Made by a program: the position numbers and the translations under genes. The notes below the pieces were generated by a model. That model ran no database searches. It was not told where the DNA came from and saw nothing but the letters and a program-made list of their open reading frames with translations. This document shows, one piece after another, positions 18,810 through 26,970 of a DNA stretch of 54,210 nt. This stretch comes from Opitutaceae bacterium (lineage in GTDB: Bacteria; Verrucomicrobiota; Verrucomicrobiia; Opitutales; Opitutaceae), in contig CANJNJ010000012.1 in the NCBI GenBank assembly GCA_947474995.1, positions 1 to 54,210 of the forward strand. Direction: 5' to 3'. Numbering within the stretch: position 1 is the first letter of the stretch; each line of letters starts with the position of its first letter.

Positions 18810-19493
18810 ATGAGTACCGAATCGACTTCCGCCCCTGATACCTCCGCCAAACCCACCGCGACGGTGGAACCTGCTGCGCCTGCCGTAGCAGCGGCGGCTG
18901 CGCCCGCCCGTGAACAGCGCGATCCGCGTGGCCATGGCGGCGGCGGTGGCTTTCGCGGCCAAGGCGGCGGCCGTGGCCCCCGGCGGGATGGTGGTGGCCA
19001 GCGCCGCGACCAGCGTCCCAAAGATGCGGGCGACGGTCCGACGATGATCGAGAAGGTCGTCTTCATCAATCGCTGCGCCAAGGTCGTGAAGGGTGGACGT
19101 CGTTTCAGCTTTTCGGCCCTCGCCGTTGTCGGCGATGGCAAGGGCAAAGTCGGGATCGGCTATGGCAAGGCCAACGAAGTGCCCGATGCGATCAAGAAGG
19201 GCACGGCTAACGCCCACAAACACCTCGTGAACGTTAAGCTCAAGGGCGATACGATTCCGCACGATGTCCTCGGCATCTACGACGGCGGTCGCGTCATGCT
19301 CAAGCCCGCTTCGCCCGGTACCGGGTTAATTGCGGGTGGTGGAGTTCGCGCGGTCCTCGAAGCGGCCGGCGTGAAGAACATTCTCACCAAGTCGATGGGC
19401 TCCTCGAACCACATCGCGGTCGTGCATGCTACGCTCAACGGCCTCCTGCAACTGCGACTGGCGGAAACCATCTCAAACATCCGTAAGATCTGA
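18810..19493 (+). CDS. rpsE: 30S ribosomal protein S5 with long N-terminal extension
   Basis: A 227-residue S5; the E. coli protein has 167. The core starts at about residue 79 ([20 protein letters not shown]) and includes [19 protein letters not shown] and [20 protein letters not shown]. Residues 1-35 are Ala/Pro/Thr-rich. Residues 35-75 are Gly/Arg-rich with RGG-like stretches, a type of segment that often binds RNA. rplO follows without rpmD between them. Confidence 0.96.
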   Translation: MSTESTSAPDTSAKPTATVEPAAPAVAAAAAPAREQRDPRGHGGGGGFRGQGGGRGPRRDGGGQRRDQRPKDAGDGPTMIEKVVFINRCAKVVKGGRRFSFSALAVVGDGKGKVGIGYGKANEVPDAIKKGTANAHKHLVNVKLKGDTIPHDVLGIYDGGRVMLKPASPGTGLIAGGGVRAVLEAAGVKNILTKSMGSSNHIAVVHATLNGLLQLRLAETISNIRKI

Positions 19494-19623
19494 GGCGGCG
19501 GCCGGGGATTTTCCTTGGCCGTAAAGGGACCAGCGCGCCCATCGCTAAATTTAAACCGTCATCCAAATCCGAGTCTCGTTTCGCCCGTTGGCGAATCGGG
19601 GCGCCCCTTCCTAGGAAACATCC

Positions 19624-20070
19624 ATGAAACTCCACGAACTCAAGAACGTCGCCGGCGCTGTGCATCGCAAGAAGCGGGTCGGCTGTGGCGAAGGCGGCGG
19701 ACACGGCAAGACCTCTGGTCGCGGTGGCAAGGGCCAGTCGGCTCGTTCCGGCAGCAGCATCCGGCCCGGCTTTGAAGGCGGCCAGATGCCCCTGTACCGC
19801 AAGTTGCCGCACCGCGGTTTCAATAATTACAATCATCGTACCGAAATCGCGGTGTTGAACGTGGGTGATTTGGCCTCGCTCGATGCCAAGGTTACCGAGA
19901 TCAACGCGACGGTGCTCGCGGCGAACGGTCTGATTCGCGGTGGCGAGTCCAGCGTCAAAATTTTGGGCGACGGCGAAATTAGCCGGGCGCTGACCGTCAC
20001 GGCGGCGAAGTTCTCCGAGTCGGCCAAGGCCAAGATTGAGAAGGCCGGGGGCAAGGCCATTGTCGCTTGA
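19624..20070 (+). CDS. rplO: 50S ribosomal protein L15
   Basis: A 148-residue L15. It begins MKLHELKNVAGAVHRKKRVG, has the Gly-rich block HGKTSGRGGKGQSARSGSS and GFEGGQMPLYRKLPHRGF. It follows rpsE after 130 bases. That gap is too short for rpmD (L30), which normally sits there. Confidence 0.97.
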   Translation: MKLHELKNVAGAVHRKKRVGCGEGGGHGKTSGRGGKGQSARSGSSIRPGFEGGQMPLYRKLPHRGFNNYNHRTEIAVLNVGDLASLDAKVTEINATVLAANGLIRGGESSVKILGDGEISRALTVTAAKFSESAKAKIEKAGGKAIVA

Positions 20071-20076
20071 ACGCGG

Positions 20077-20103
20077 GGCTCGTCTTCGTTGACGAGCCTT
20101 TCT
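20077..20103 (+). terminator. Possible attenuator hairpin between rplO and secY
   Basis: GGCTCGTC (20077-20084) pairs exactly with GACGAGCC (20091-20098) around a six-base loop and is followed by TTTCTT. The tail is short and interrupted, so termination is likely partial. It could reduce expression of secY and the genes after it relative to the ribosomal genes before it. Confidence 0.5.
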
Positions 20104-20146
20104 TCGCTTTCCCGCTTCTCACCTTAAGCCTCCCCGCTTCCTCCCT

Positions 20147-21652
20147 GTGTTTTCTGCCTTCACGAACTCCCTGAAGATCCCCGAGCTCCGCTCGCGCATC
20201 TTTTACACGCTGTCGCTGCTTTTCGTCGCGCGCGTAGCCTCGCACATTCCGCTGCCCGGCATCGACCCCCATCCGTTGCAGCGTTTCTTCGCGGAGCAAT
20301 CCGCCGGTGGTGCCAGCGCCCTGATTGGGCTCTACAACATGTTCACGGGCGGCGCGCTGATCAAAGGCGCAATCGCAGCGCTGGGCATCATGCCCTACAT
20401 CAGTGCCTCGATTATTTTTCAGCTGATGACGGCAGTCGTTCCGAGCCTGAGTCGCCTGCAGCAGGAAGGTGACGTTGGCCGTCAAAAGCTGACGCAATAT
20501 ACCCGCTATGCGACGGTCCTCATCTGTCTCATCCAAGGCACGCTACTCCTGCTTGCCCTCGAGAATCCCGGCCAGCTCTTTCCCGGCTACGACCTGGCGA
20601 CCTACGGTCCGATCGTGATCGTGGACAAGTTGAGCTTCGTCGTCACGTCGGTGATTTTCATGACGGCCGGTACAATGTTGCTGATGTGGCTGGGTGAGCA
20701 AATCACGCAGCGCGGTATCGGCAACGGGGTCTCGTTGCTCATCACGATCGGGATCTTGGCAGATAGTCCTGGCGCCGCGGCCGCGACGTATAAGCTGTTT
20801 TTCAAACCCGTGGGCACCGGGAACAACCTTGGATTGCCCCAAGCGGTCATCATGATCGCGCTATTCGTGATCGTGACGATGGGCATCATCGCTGTCGTGC
20901 AGGGGCAGCGGAAGATTCCCGTCCAATACGCCAAGCGCGTAGTCGGAAACAAGGTCATGGGCGGCCAGAGTTCGTTCCTTCCGCTTAAGGTCAATTACTC
21001 GGGCGTCATGCCGGTCATCTTTGCCCAGGCGATCTTGCTCTTTCCCCAGCAGATATTTTCTTGGATTGGCGTTTCGTTCCACTTGCCCTTCTTGACGGAT
21101 TTCGCGAGCAACCTGCTGCGCGGTAATTTCTGGTATTACTTCCTCAACACGGTCCTCATCCTTTTCTTCAGCTATTTCTGGGTGTCGGTCATGTTCAAGC
21201 CGATCCAGATCGCCGACGATCTGAAGAAATACGGCGGCTATATCCCCGGTGTGCGTCCGGGCGAGCCGACGGCGCAGTTTCTGGATTTCATCATGACCCG
21301 CCTCACGCTGGCGGGCGCGATTTTCCTGACCGTCATCGCGATCATGCCCGACGTGTTGCTGTATGAGCTGAACGTGCCCTTGCGCATCGCCTATTTCTTT
21401 GGCGGCACCGGGATGCTCATTACGGTCGGTGTCATCCTTGATACCATGCGGCAGATCGAGACGTTCCTCTTGCAGCGCCATTACGATGGTTTTCTCAAGA
21501 AGGGCCGAATTCGGGCCCGCAGTGCCAGTCCGCAGGGCGGGATGACGGGCGAGGCGCTCAGCCACGAAGCCGTAATGAAAATCGCCCTGCCGATGCTCGG
21601 TTTGCTCCTTTTGGGCACCGGAATCTGGGCTTATCAGGCCTTTTTCAAATAA
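20147..21652 (+). CDS. secY: Protein translocase subunit SecY
   Basis: A 501-residue inner-membrane channel protein for protein export, with about ten hydrophobic segments. It starts at a GTG, giving MFSAFTNSLKIPELRSRIFY, which matches the family start. Other family blocks are HIPLPGID, GIMPYISASIIFQLM, LSRLQQEGDVGRQKLTQYTR, GVSLLITIGI, FLPLKVNYSGVMPVIFAQ and KYGGYIPGVRPGEPT. It is longer than the 443-residue E. coli protein because of longer loops. The position after rplO is standard. Confidence 0.97.
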   Translation: MFSAFTNSLKIPELRSRIFYTLSLLFVARVASHIPLPGIDPHPLQRFFAEQSAGGASALIGLYNMFTGGALIKGAIAALGIMPYISASIIFQLMTAVVPSLSRLQQEGDVGRQKLTQYTRYATVLICLIQGTLLLLALENPGQLFPGYDLATYGPIVIVDKLSFVVTSVIFMTAGTMLLMWLGEQITQRGIGNGVSLLITIGILADSPGAAAATYKLFFKPVGTGNNLGLPQAVIMIALFVIVTMGIIAVVQGQRKIPVQYAKRVVGNKVMGGQSSFLPLKVNYSGVMPVIFAQAILLFPQQIFSWIGVSFHLPFLTDFASNLLRGNFWYYFLNTVLILFFSYFWVSVMFKPIQIADDLKKYGGYIPGVRPGEPTAQFLDFIMTRLTLAGAIFLTVIAIMPDVLLYELNVPLRIAYFFGGTGMLITVGVILDTMRQIETFLLQRHYDGFLKKGRIRARSASPQGGMTGEALSHEAVMKIALPMLGLLLLGTGIWAYQAFFK

Positions 21653-21671
21653 GATCTTTACTCTGGTCGTG

Positions 21672-22136
21672 ATGGCTGGCATCTCCGACCCCTTCGCTGG
21701 TTGCGGCCCTGCGGCCAAAGCCAAGTTCATTCTCCTCGGTTCAACTGATTTTCCTCCGGAAAAACTGATGAATCAGGACCGTTCTTTGAATATTGAGCAC
21801 GTCTCTCCGGCTCGCCTGAAAGGGCCCGAGATTTCGCGCCGCCCGGCCTCGGCCGTGGCGGAGGAAGCGACTACGCTGGCGCTCATGCGCCGCTGGTTCT
21901 TCGCGCGCAAACCTGATGCGGGATTTATCCTCACGGACTTCCCGGCTACGCTGCTCCAAGCCAAAGTGTTCGACGAATGGCTCGATGCTCGCGACGAGGC
22001 GCTCAGCGCCGTAGTTGTCGCCGGCCCCGGCTCCAACGAGATCGTCGTCCAACACTATCGCACGCTCGGCCTCCTCGAAGAGGCCGGCACGCCCTCGTCC
22101 TCCCTTGCCAAGGCTTCGGAGGATAGCCGCAAATGA
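21672..22136 (+). CDS. Adenylate-kinase-like protein lacking catalytic motifs
   Basis: A 154-residue protein between secY and map, exactly where adk lies in many bacteria. It can be aligned by eye with adenylate kinase: KFILLGSTDFPPEKL (residues 18-32) with the P-loop strand, NIEHVSPARLKG (40-51) with the 'I.HISTGDMLR' segment, GFILTDFPATLLQAKVFDEW (84-103) with 'GFILDGFPRT..QAE', then a strand and helix. The Walker A GxPGxGKGT is gone, the FPRT arginine is Ala, and the LID domain and C-terminal helix are missing, so it should not be an active kinase. The last residues SSSLAKASED (142-151) come from a palindromic repeat. The start could also be GTG at 21669. Its stop overlaps the map start (ATGA). 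Confidence 0.7.
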   Translation: MAGISDPFAGCGPAAKAKFILLGSTDFPPEKLMNQDRSLNIEHVSPARLKGPEISRRPASAVAEEATTLALMRRWFFARKPDAGFILTDFPATLLQAKVFDEWLDARDEALSAVVVAGPGSNEIVVQHYRTLGLLEEAGTPSSSLAKASEDSRK

Positions 22137-22924
22137 CGATTCCCATCAAAAACAAAGTGGGAGTCGCCAAAATGCGCGAGGCGTGCGCCATCGCCGCCAC
22201 GGTGCTTGATCAACTCAAGCCCCTCGTCCGGCCTGGCACCACGACCCAGGACTTGGAAGAAGCAGGCCGCGATTTCATCGCCCGCCTCGGAGCCCGCAGC
22301 GCCTGTTACGGCTACCAGCATGGTTCGCGTCGCTACCCGGCGCACACCTGCATCTCGGTTAACGACGAAGTCGTTCACGGGATCCCGTCGTTTCGCCGCA
22401 TCCTCCGCGAAGGAGACATCGTTTCCCTGGACATTGTGGTCTGGCACGACGGCTACGTGGGCGACAACGCCTTCACCGTCCCCGTCGGTCCGACTACTCC
22501 GGTTATCGAAAAGCTCCTCCGCGTGACGCGTGAGTCTCTCGACCACGGCATTCGCGCCGCGCAGATCGGAAATCGCATCGGAGACATCGCGAACGCCATA
22601 CAGGCCTACGTGGAAGCCAACGGTTTCAGTGTCGTCCGCGACATGGTAGGCCACGGAGTGGGGGTCTCAATGCACGAGCCGCCCGAAATCCCGAACTTCG
22701 GCCGCAAGGGCACCGGGGACAGAATCAAGCCGGGCATGACGCTCGCGATTGAGCCCATGGTAAACCTCGGTGGCTACAAGACCAAGACGCTCTCCGATGG
22801 TTGGACTGTGGTCACGGCCGACGGATCGCCCTCCGCTCACTTCGAACACACGGTGCTAACCACCGAAGCCGGACCCGAGATTCTCACTCTTCCGCGACGC
22901 ACAACCGCCACCGTCACGCCCTAA
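22133..22924 (+). CDS. map: Methionine aminopeptidase, type I
   Basis: A 263-residue cytosolic metalloprotease that removes initiator methionine. The five metal ligands are visible: D100 (SLDIV), D111 (GYVGDNAFT), H174 (VGHGVGVSMHE), E207 (AIEPMV) and E238 (HFEHTVL). The substrate-site His is in YPAHTCISVNDEVVHGIP. Its start overlaps the preceding stop by four bases. infA and rpmJ, which often follow map, are absent. Confidence 0.97.
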   Translation: MTIPIKNKVGVAKMREACAIAATVLDQLKPLVRPGTTTQDLEEAGRDFIARLGARSACYGYQHGSRRYPAHTCISVNDEVVHGIPSFRRILREGDIVSLDIVVWHDGYVGDNAFTVPVGPTTPVIEKLLRVTRESLDHGIRAAQIGNRIGDIANAIQAYVEANGFSVVRDMVGHGVGVSMHEPPEIPNFGRKGTGDRIKPGMTLAIEPMVNLGGYKTKTLSDGWTVVTADGSPSAHFEHTVLTTEAGPEILTLPRRTTATVTP

Positions 22925-23012
22925 CCAAATTCCATATCACTTTTCACTCAATCAAACACCGTCCTTGTAGACGGACTCAGCTAACAACTCTCAACTCTAA
23001 CTAAAAACCACC

Positions 23013-23405
23013 ATGCCTCGTCTCCTCGGCGTAGAAATTCCCGCGAAGAAGAAAGTCGCGTACTCCCTCCGTTACATCAACGGGATCGGCCCCACGCGGG
23101 CCGACCTCCTCGTCAAAGAAGCGGGCCTTGACGCCAATATGCGCGCGCAGGACCTCACGGAAGAACAGCTCAACAAGATTCTCCAGCTCATCACGGAGCA
23201 CAAGTGGGTCCTCGAGGGCGACCTCCGCCGTGAGATTGCCGCCAACTTAAAGCGGCTCCAGGCCATCAATTGTTATCGTGGCATCCGCCACCGCCGCGGT
23301 CTCCCCGTGCGCGGCCAGCGCACCAGCACGAACGCCCGTACCCGCAAGGGCCCGCGCAAGACCGTGGGTGTCACCAAAGTCAAAGAAACCGCATCCGCCT
23401 CCTAA
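23013..23405 (+). CDS. rpsM: 30S ribosomal protein S13
   Basis: A 130-residue S13. It begins [20 protein letters not shown], has [13 protein letters not shown] and ends in the basic block [20 protein letters not shown]. It starts the alpha-operon part of the cluster. An 88-base gap precedes it. Confidence 0.97.
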   Translation: MPRLLGVEIPAKKKVAYSLRYINGIGPTRADLLVKEAGLDANMRAQDLTEEQLNKILQLITEHKWVLEGDLRREIAANLKRLQAINCYRGIRHRRGLPVRGQRTSTNARTRKGPRKTVGVTKVKETASAS

Positions 23406-23417
23406 CCCAACTTGTCC

Positions 23418-24041
23418 ATGGCCGAAGAAAAGTCAGCTCCCAAGAAAGAGAAGCCCGTCGCCGATACCGCTCCTGCGGCTGAAAAGCCTGCGAAGGGCTC
23501 CAAGTCCGGTGGCAAGGGCAAGCCTGCCGCCGAAGGTGCCGCTCCCGCGGCTGGTGGCGCGGCTCCGGCCGCCGCTCCTGCCCCCGACAAACCGGTCGAA
23601 ATGATCGGTGGCGTCGCCAAGCAGCCCACGGCTGAAGACCTGCTGAAGGAAGAACTCGGCACCATCAAGGTCCGCAAGGCCAAGGGTTCCAAGAACGTCA
23701 CGTCCGGCTTCGCCAACGTGCTCGCTTCCTTCAACAATACGATCGTTTCGATCACTGACCACAAGGGTCAGGTCATCGCTTGGTCGAGCGCCGGAAAATG
23801 CAATTTCCGCGGCTCGCGCAAATCGACCGCGTACGCGGCGCAGATCGTCGCTCAGGACGCGGCCCGCAACGCCATGGCGCACGGGTTGAAGGATATCGTC
23901 ATTCGCGTTTCCGGTCCCGGCCTCGGCCGTGATTCCGCGATCCGCGCGCTGCAGGCCATCGGGCTCGAAATCACGTCGATCGTCGACGTGACGCCGATTC
24001 CGCACAACGGCTGCCGTCCCCGTAAACGTCGTCGCGTCTAA
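23418..24041 (+). CDS. rpsK: 30S ribosomal protein S11 with long N-terminal extension
   Basis: A 207-residue S11, where the usual length is about 129. The core starts near residue 85 and contains [53 protein letters not shown] and the end [12 protein letters not shown]. The first 80 or so residues are low-complexity Ala, Pro, Lys and Gly. The ATG at 23418 is preferred over an in-frame TTG at 23412. Confidence 0.96.
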   Translation: MAEEKSAPKKEKPVADTAPAAEKPAKGSKSGGKGKPAAEGAAPAAGGAAPAAAPAPDKPVEMIGGVAKQPTAEDLLKEELGTIKVRKAKGSKNVTSGFANVLASFNNTIVSITDHKGQVIAWSSAGKCNFRGSRKSTAYAAQIVAQDAARNAMAHGLKDIVIRVSGPGLGRDSAIRALQAIGLEITSIVDVTPIPHNGCRPRKRRRV

Positions 24042-24092
24042 GCGCTTCGAGTCTTTTTCACTCTCAGATCTCAAATTTCAAACCACTAAGTC

Positions 24093-24704
24093 ATGGCTCG
24101 TTATACCGGCCCCACCACCCGCATCAGCCGCCGATTCGGTCAACACATCCTTGGCTCCGGCAAGGCCTTCGAACGACGCGGCTTCCCGCCCGGCCAGCAC
24201 GGCGCCAAGATGCGCCGCAAGGTCTCCGAATACGCCGTCGGCCTCAACGAAAAGCAAAAGCTCCGTTACATCTACGGCCTGCTTGAACGCCAATTCCGCC
24301 GCCTGTTTGAAATGGCGAAGAAGGAACGCGGCGTCACTGGCGAACGCTTCCTGCAACTCCTCGAGTCGCGGCTCGACAGCACCGTCTATCTGCTCGGTCT
24401 CGCCAAGAGTCGCGCGGCCGCCCGCCAGTTCGTCAATCACGGGCACATTCGCGTCAACGGTCACAAGGTTGACATCGCGAGCTACAACGTTCAGCCCGGC
24501 GACGAAATTGAAGTCAAGAACACGCCAGCATCGCGCCAGCTTGCCACCCGTTGCCTCGAGGAAACTCGCATTCGCAACGTCCCCGGCTGGTTGACGATGA
24601 ATCCCGAGACCTTCAAGGCGACCGTGGTTCGTCTGCCCACCCGCGAGGAAATGACGCAGGACGTCAACGAACAGATCATCGTTGAATTTTATTCCCGCTT
24701 CTAA
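24093..24704 (+). CDS. rpsD: 30S ribosomal protein S4 (zinc-free type)
   Basis: A 203-residue S4, a primary 16S rRNA binding protein. It begins MARYTGPTTRISRRFG, has GQHGAKMRRKVSEYAVGLNE and the S4 RNA-binding domain LAKSRAAARQFVNHGHIRVN, ending IIVEFYSRF. There are no N-terminal cysteine pairs. rpoA follows. Confidence 0.97.
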   Translation: MARYTGPTTRISRRFGQHILGSGKAFERRGFPPGQHGAKMRRKVSEYAVGLNEKQKLRYIYGLLERQFRRLFEMAKKERGVTGERFLQLLESRLDSTVYLLGLAKSRAAARQFVNHGHIRVNGHKVDIASYNVQPGDEIEVKNTPASRQLATRCLEETRIRNVPGWLTMNPETFKATVVRLPTREEMTQDVNEQIIVEFYSRF

Positions 24705-24737
24705 GTGCCTATTTTGCGCTGCGCGCAGTTTTATGTT

Positions 24738-24797
24738 TAAGGTGTAACGAGCAAGCTGACTCCAGCCTACCGTTCGCGGCCTTAAACCTTACACCTT
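24738..24797. repeat. TAAGGTGTAA-type inverted repeat before rpoA
   Basis: TAAGGTGTAA (24738-24747) faces TTACACCTT (24789-24797), with a second inner match around CCTTAAACC. It lies in the rpsD-rpoA gap. It is the same family as the hairpin at 15117-15164. Confidence 0.65.
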
Positions 24798-24837
24798 CAA
24801 CGTTAGTCCTTATTTAGAATATCCGTCCCTCACTGCC

Positions 24838-25839
24838 ATGCCTAAACGTCTCGGAAAGTTCGAACTCCCCAGCAAGCTCACCAAGGTCGAAGAAGGCGCT
24901 ACGCCCACTTACGGCAAGTTCATCGCTGAGCCCTTCGAGGCCGGTTACGGCCACACTGTTGGTAATTCCCTCCGCCGCGTTCTCCTCAGCTCCATCGAGG
25001 GTGCCGCGATTTCCTCCATTAAAATCGATGGCGTTAACCACGAATTTCAATCCATCGACAACGTGGTCGAGGATGTCACCGATATCGTGCTGAACCTGAA
25101 GAAGGTTCTGATCGTCTCCACGAAGCGCGAGCCCATCAATCTCCTGATCAAGGCCTCCAAAGCGGGTCCGGTCACGGCGGCCGACATTCAGGCCGACGCC
25201 AACATCACGATCATCAATCCCGACCAGGTCATCTGCACGCTCGACACGAAGCGCTCCTTCGAAGCCGAGATCGAGATCAAGACCGGCCGCGGTTACTATC
25301 CTGGCGTCGACAACAAGAAGGAAGAGCAGGCCATTGGGGTCATCCCGATCGACTCGCTGTTTTCTCCCGTCCGCTTGGTGAAGTACTCCGTTGAGGCTAC
25401 CCGGGTTGGCCAGATCACCGATTACGACAAGCTCATCCTCGAGATCTGGACCGATGGTCGTATTACGCCGGACGATTCGCTCAAGCAGGCCGCGTCTATT
25501 CTCAAGCATCACCTTGACGTGTTCGATCGCGTCAGCGAGGAAGCCTACGAATTCGAGAACCAGCAGTCCGAGGTCAGCGAAGAGCAGAACAAACTGCGCA
25601 AGCTCCTCAACATGTCGGTCAACGAAATCGAGCTCTCGGTACGCGCCGCGAACTGCTTGAACAACGCCAACATCACGACTGTCGGCGAGCTGGCGATGAA
25701 GACCGAGCAGGAAATGCTCAAGTACCGCAATTTCGGCAAGAAGTCGCTCAACGAAATCAAGGAAAAGCTCGAGGCCCTCGGCCTTTCGCTGGGGATGAAG
25801 TTCGACGAGCGCCTGCTCGATACCAAGAAGGAAGCCTAA
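24838..25839 (+). CDS. rpoA: DNA-directed RNA polymerase subunit alpha
   Basis: A 333-residue subunit that starts polymerase assembly and contacts upstream promoter DNA. The N-terminal domain shows EPFEAGYGHTVGNSLRRVLL (residues about 30-49) and SSIEGAAISSIKIDGV. The C-terminal domain shows SVRAANCLNNANITTVGELA and FGKKSLNEIKEKLEALGLSL. Length and operon place between rpsD and rplQ are normal. Confidence 0.98.
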   Translation: MPKRLGKFELPSKLTKVEEGATPTYGKFIAEPFEAGYGHTVGNSLRRVLLSSIEGAAISSIKIDGVNHEFQSIDNVVEDVTDIVLNLKKVLIVSTKREPINLLIKASKAGPVTAADIQADANITIINPDQVICTLDTKRSFEAEIEIKTGRGYYPGVDNKKEEQAIGVIPIDSLFSPVRLVKYSVEATRVGQITDYDKLILEIWTDGRITPDDSLKQAASILKHHLDVFDRVSEEAYEFENQQSEVSEEQNKLRKLLNMSVNEIELSVRAANCLNNANITTVGELAMKTEQEMLKYRNFGKKSLNEIKEKLEALGLSLGMKFDERLLDTKKEA

Positions 25840-25845
25840 GGCAAA

Positions 25846-25915
25846 GTAGCGAGTAGCGAGCATGTCTCGCTCCGCTGCTTCCTCTCCTCGCTACCCGCTA
25901 CTCACTCCTCGCTAC
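25846..25915. repeat. GTAGCGA heptamer inverted repeat after rpoA
   Basis: The left arm is two GTAGCGA heptamers (25846-25859). The right arm (25887-25915) is a run of the reverse complement, TCGCTAC, with variants such as CCGCTAC. It lies in the rpoA-rplQ gap. A second member is at 52142-52258. Confidence 0.75.
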
Positions 25916-25997
25916 TAATTTTGGCTCTCGCGCCGTCCGCTGCCGCCCCACGCTGCGACCGGAATGCCGATCGGGAGCCACCTAAAAAACAAAACCA

Positions 25998-26504
25998 ATG
26001 CGTCACAATAAACATCACGCCTCCCTGGGTGTCACCGTCGAGCATCGCCGCGCGATGCTCGCCAACATGGCCACCTCGCTCATCACGCACGGCCGCATCC
26101 AGACCACCTTGACCAAGGCCAAGGCGCTTCGTCCTTTCATCGAGAAGATCGTCACTAAGGCCAAGCAGGCCGCGGCCAAGACCGAGAAGAAGGACGCGAT
26201 TCACCTGCGCCGCCTCGCGCTGGCCGATGTCCGCGACGAGACTGCGATCACGAAGCTGTTCAACGAGACCTACAAGGAATTCGCGAACCGCAACGGCGGC
26301 TATACCCGCATTTACAAGCTCGGCCAGCGGCGCATCAGCGATGCCGCCGAACTCGCGCTGATCGAATTCGTCAAGGCCGACGACCCTGGCTACAAGAAGT
26401 CGAAGGGCAAGAAGGCCAAGGGCAAAAAAGCCAAGGCGCCGAAGGCCGAGGCCGCTCCCGCCGCCGAAGCTCCCGCGAAAGCGGAAGGCGAAGCGAAGAG
26501 CTAA
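25998..26504 (+). CDS. rplQ: 50S ribosomal protein L17
   Basis: A 168-residue L17. The core begins MRHNKHHASLGVTVEHRRAM and has ITHGRIQTTLTKAKALRPFI and GGYTRIYKLGQRRISDAAEL. About 40 residues of Lys, Ala and Glu form a C-terminal tail beyond the usual length. It is the last gene of the cluster, and a strong terminator follows. Confidence 0.97.
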   Translation: MRHNKHHASLGVTVEHRRAMLANMATSLITHGRIQTTLTKAKALRPFIEKIVTKAKQAAAKTEKKDAIHLRRLALADVRDETAITKLFNETYKEFANRNGGYTRIYKLGQRRISDAAELALIEFVKADDPGYKKSKGKKAKGKKAKAPKAEAAPAAEAPAKAEGEAKS

Positions 26505-26550
26505 GCTGCGATCTCAATCTAGACGTGAACCGTGATGGTTCGCCTCACCA

Positions 26551-26581
26551 AGCGCCGGGCTTTTGCCCGGCGCTTTTTTTT
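26551..26581 (+). terminator. Rho-independent terminator after rplQ
   Basis: A perfect 10-bp GC-rich stem (26551-26560 with 26565-26574), a TTTT loop and a run of seven or more T. It ends the ribosomal supercluster. Confidence 0.93.
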
Positions 26582-26641
26582 GGCCAAGGGGATTCTTCGC
26601 TTCGTTCAGCACGACATTTCTGGCAGAACCGTCACCTTGCC

Positions 26642-26869
26642 ATGTTCACGCTCACCACAGCCGTTGTGATCTACTGCGTGCTCGTCGCGCTGGTATTTCT
26701 TGGGTTCTGGCTGTGGTACGACCGGCGCGACCACCGGCGATTCGAACTCGAACGCCGCAAGACTACGTTTCACTGCATTCGTTGTGATGCGCTTTACACC
26801 GCGCCCACGGGCACCCGACTCAGCGAGTGTCCGAAGTGCGGCCACGAAAACGCCCGGCTGAAGTTTTGA
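26642..26869 (+). CDS. Small membrane-anchored zinc-ribbon protein
   Basis: A 75-residue protein of unknown function. Residues 3-25 form one transmembrane segment (TAVVIYCVLVALVFLGFWLW), then a charged stretch of Arg and Asp. The C-terminal half has two cysteine pairs, FHCIRCDALY and ECPKCGHEN, which look like a zinc ribbon. The ATG at 26642 is chosen because it starts directly before the membrane segment. It is followed by a hairpin with a T tract, so it is probably a single-gene unit. Confidence 0.7.
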   Translation: MFTLTTAVVIYCVLVALVFLGFWLWYDRRDHRRFELERRKTTFHCIRCDALYTAPTGTRLSECPKCGHENARLKF

Positions 26870-26874
26870 AGTAG

Positions 26875-26899
26875 CGCCGGTCTCCGGCCGGCGTTTTTT
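26875..26899 (+). terminator. Repeat-derived terminator after zinc-ribbon gene
   Basis: CGCCGG (26875-26880) pairs with CCGGCG (26888-26893), followed by six T. With the GTAG before it this is a member of the GTAGCGCCGGT repeat family, also at 28398-28447 and 50024-50046. Confidence 0.7.
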
Positions 26900-26970
26900 A
26901 GCGGGCTTGGCTGGGCGGTCGAAGCCCCGAGAGCCGGTGTAGCCGAGACCACGCGGGGCAGAGACCCACG

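Noticed and set aside
21672-22136. Calling this gene a functional adk
   Set aside because: The nucleotide-binding P-loop and catalytic arginines are absent and the protein is about 60 residues short.
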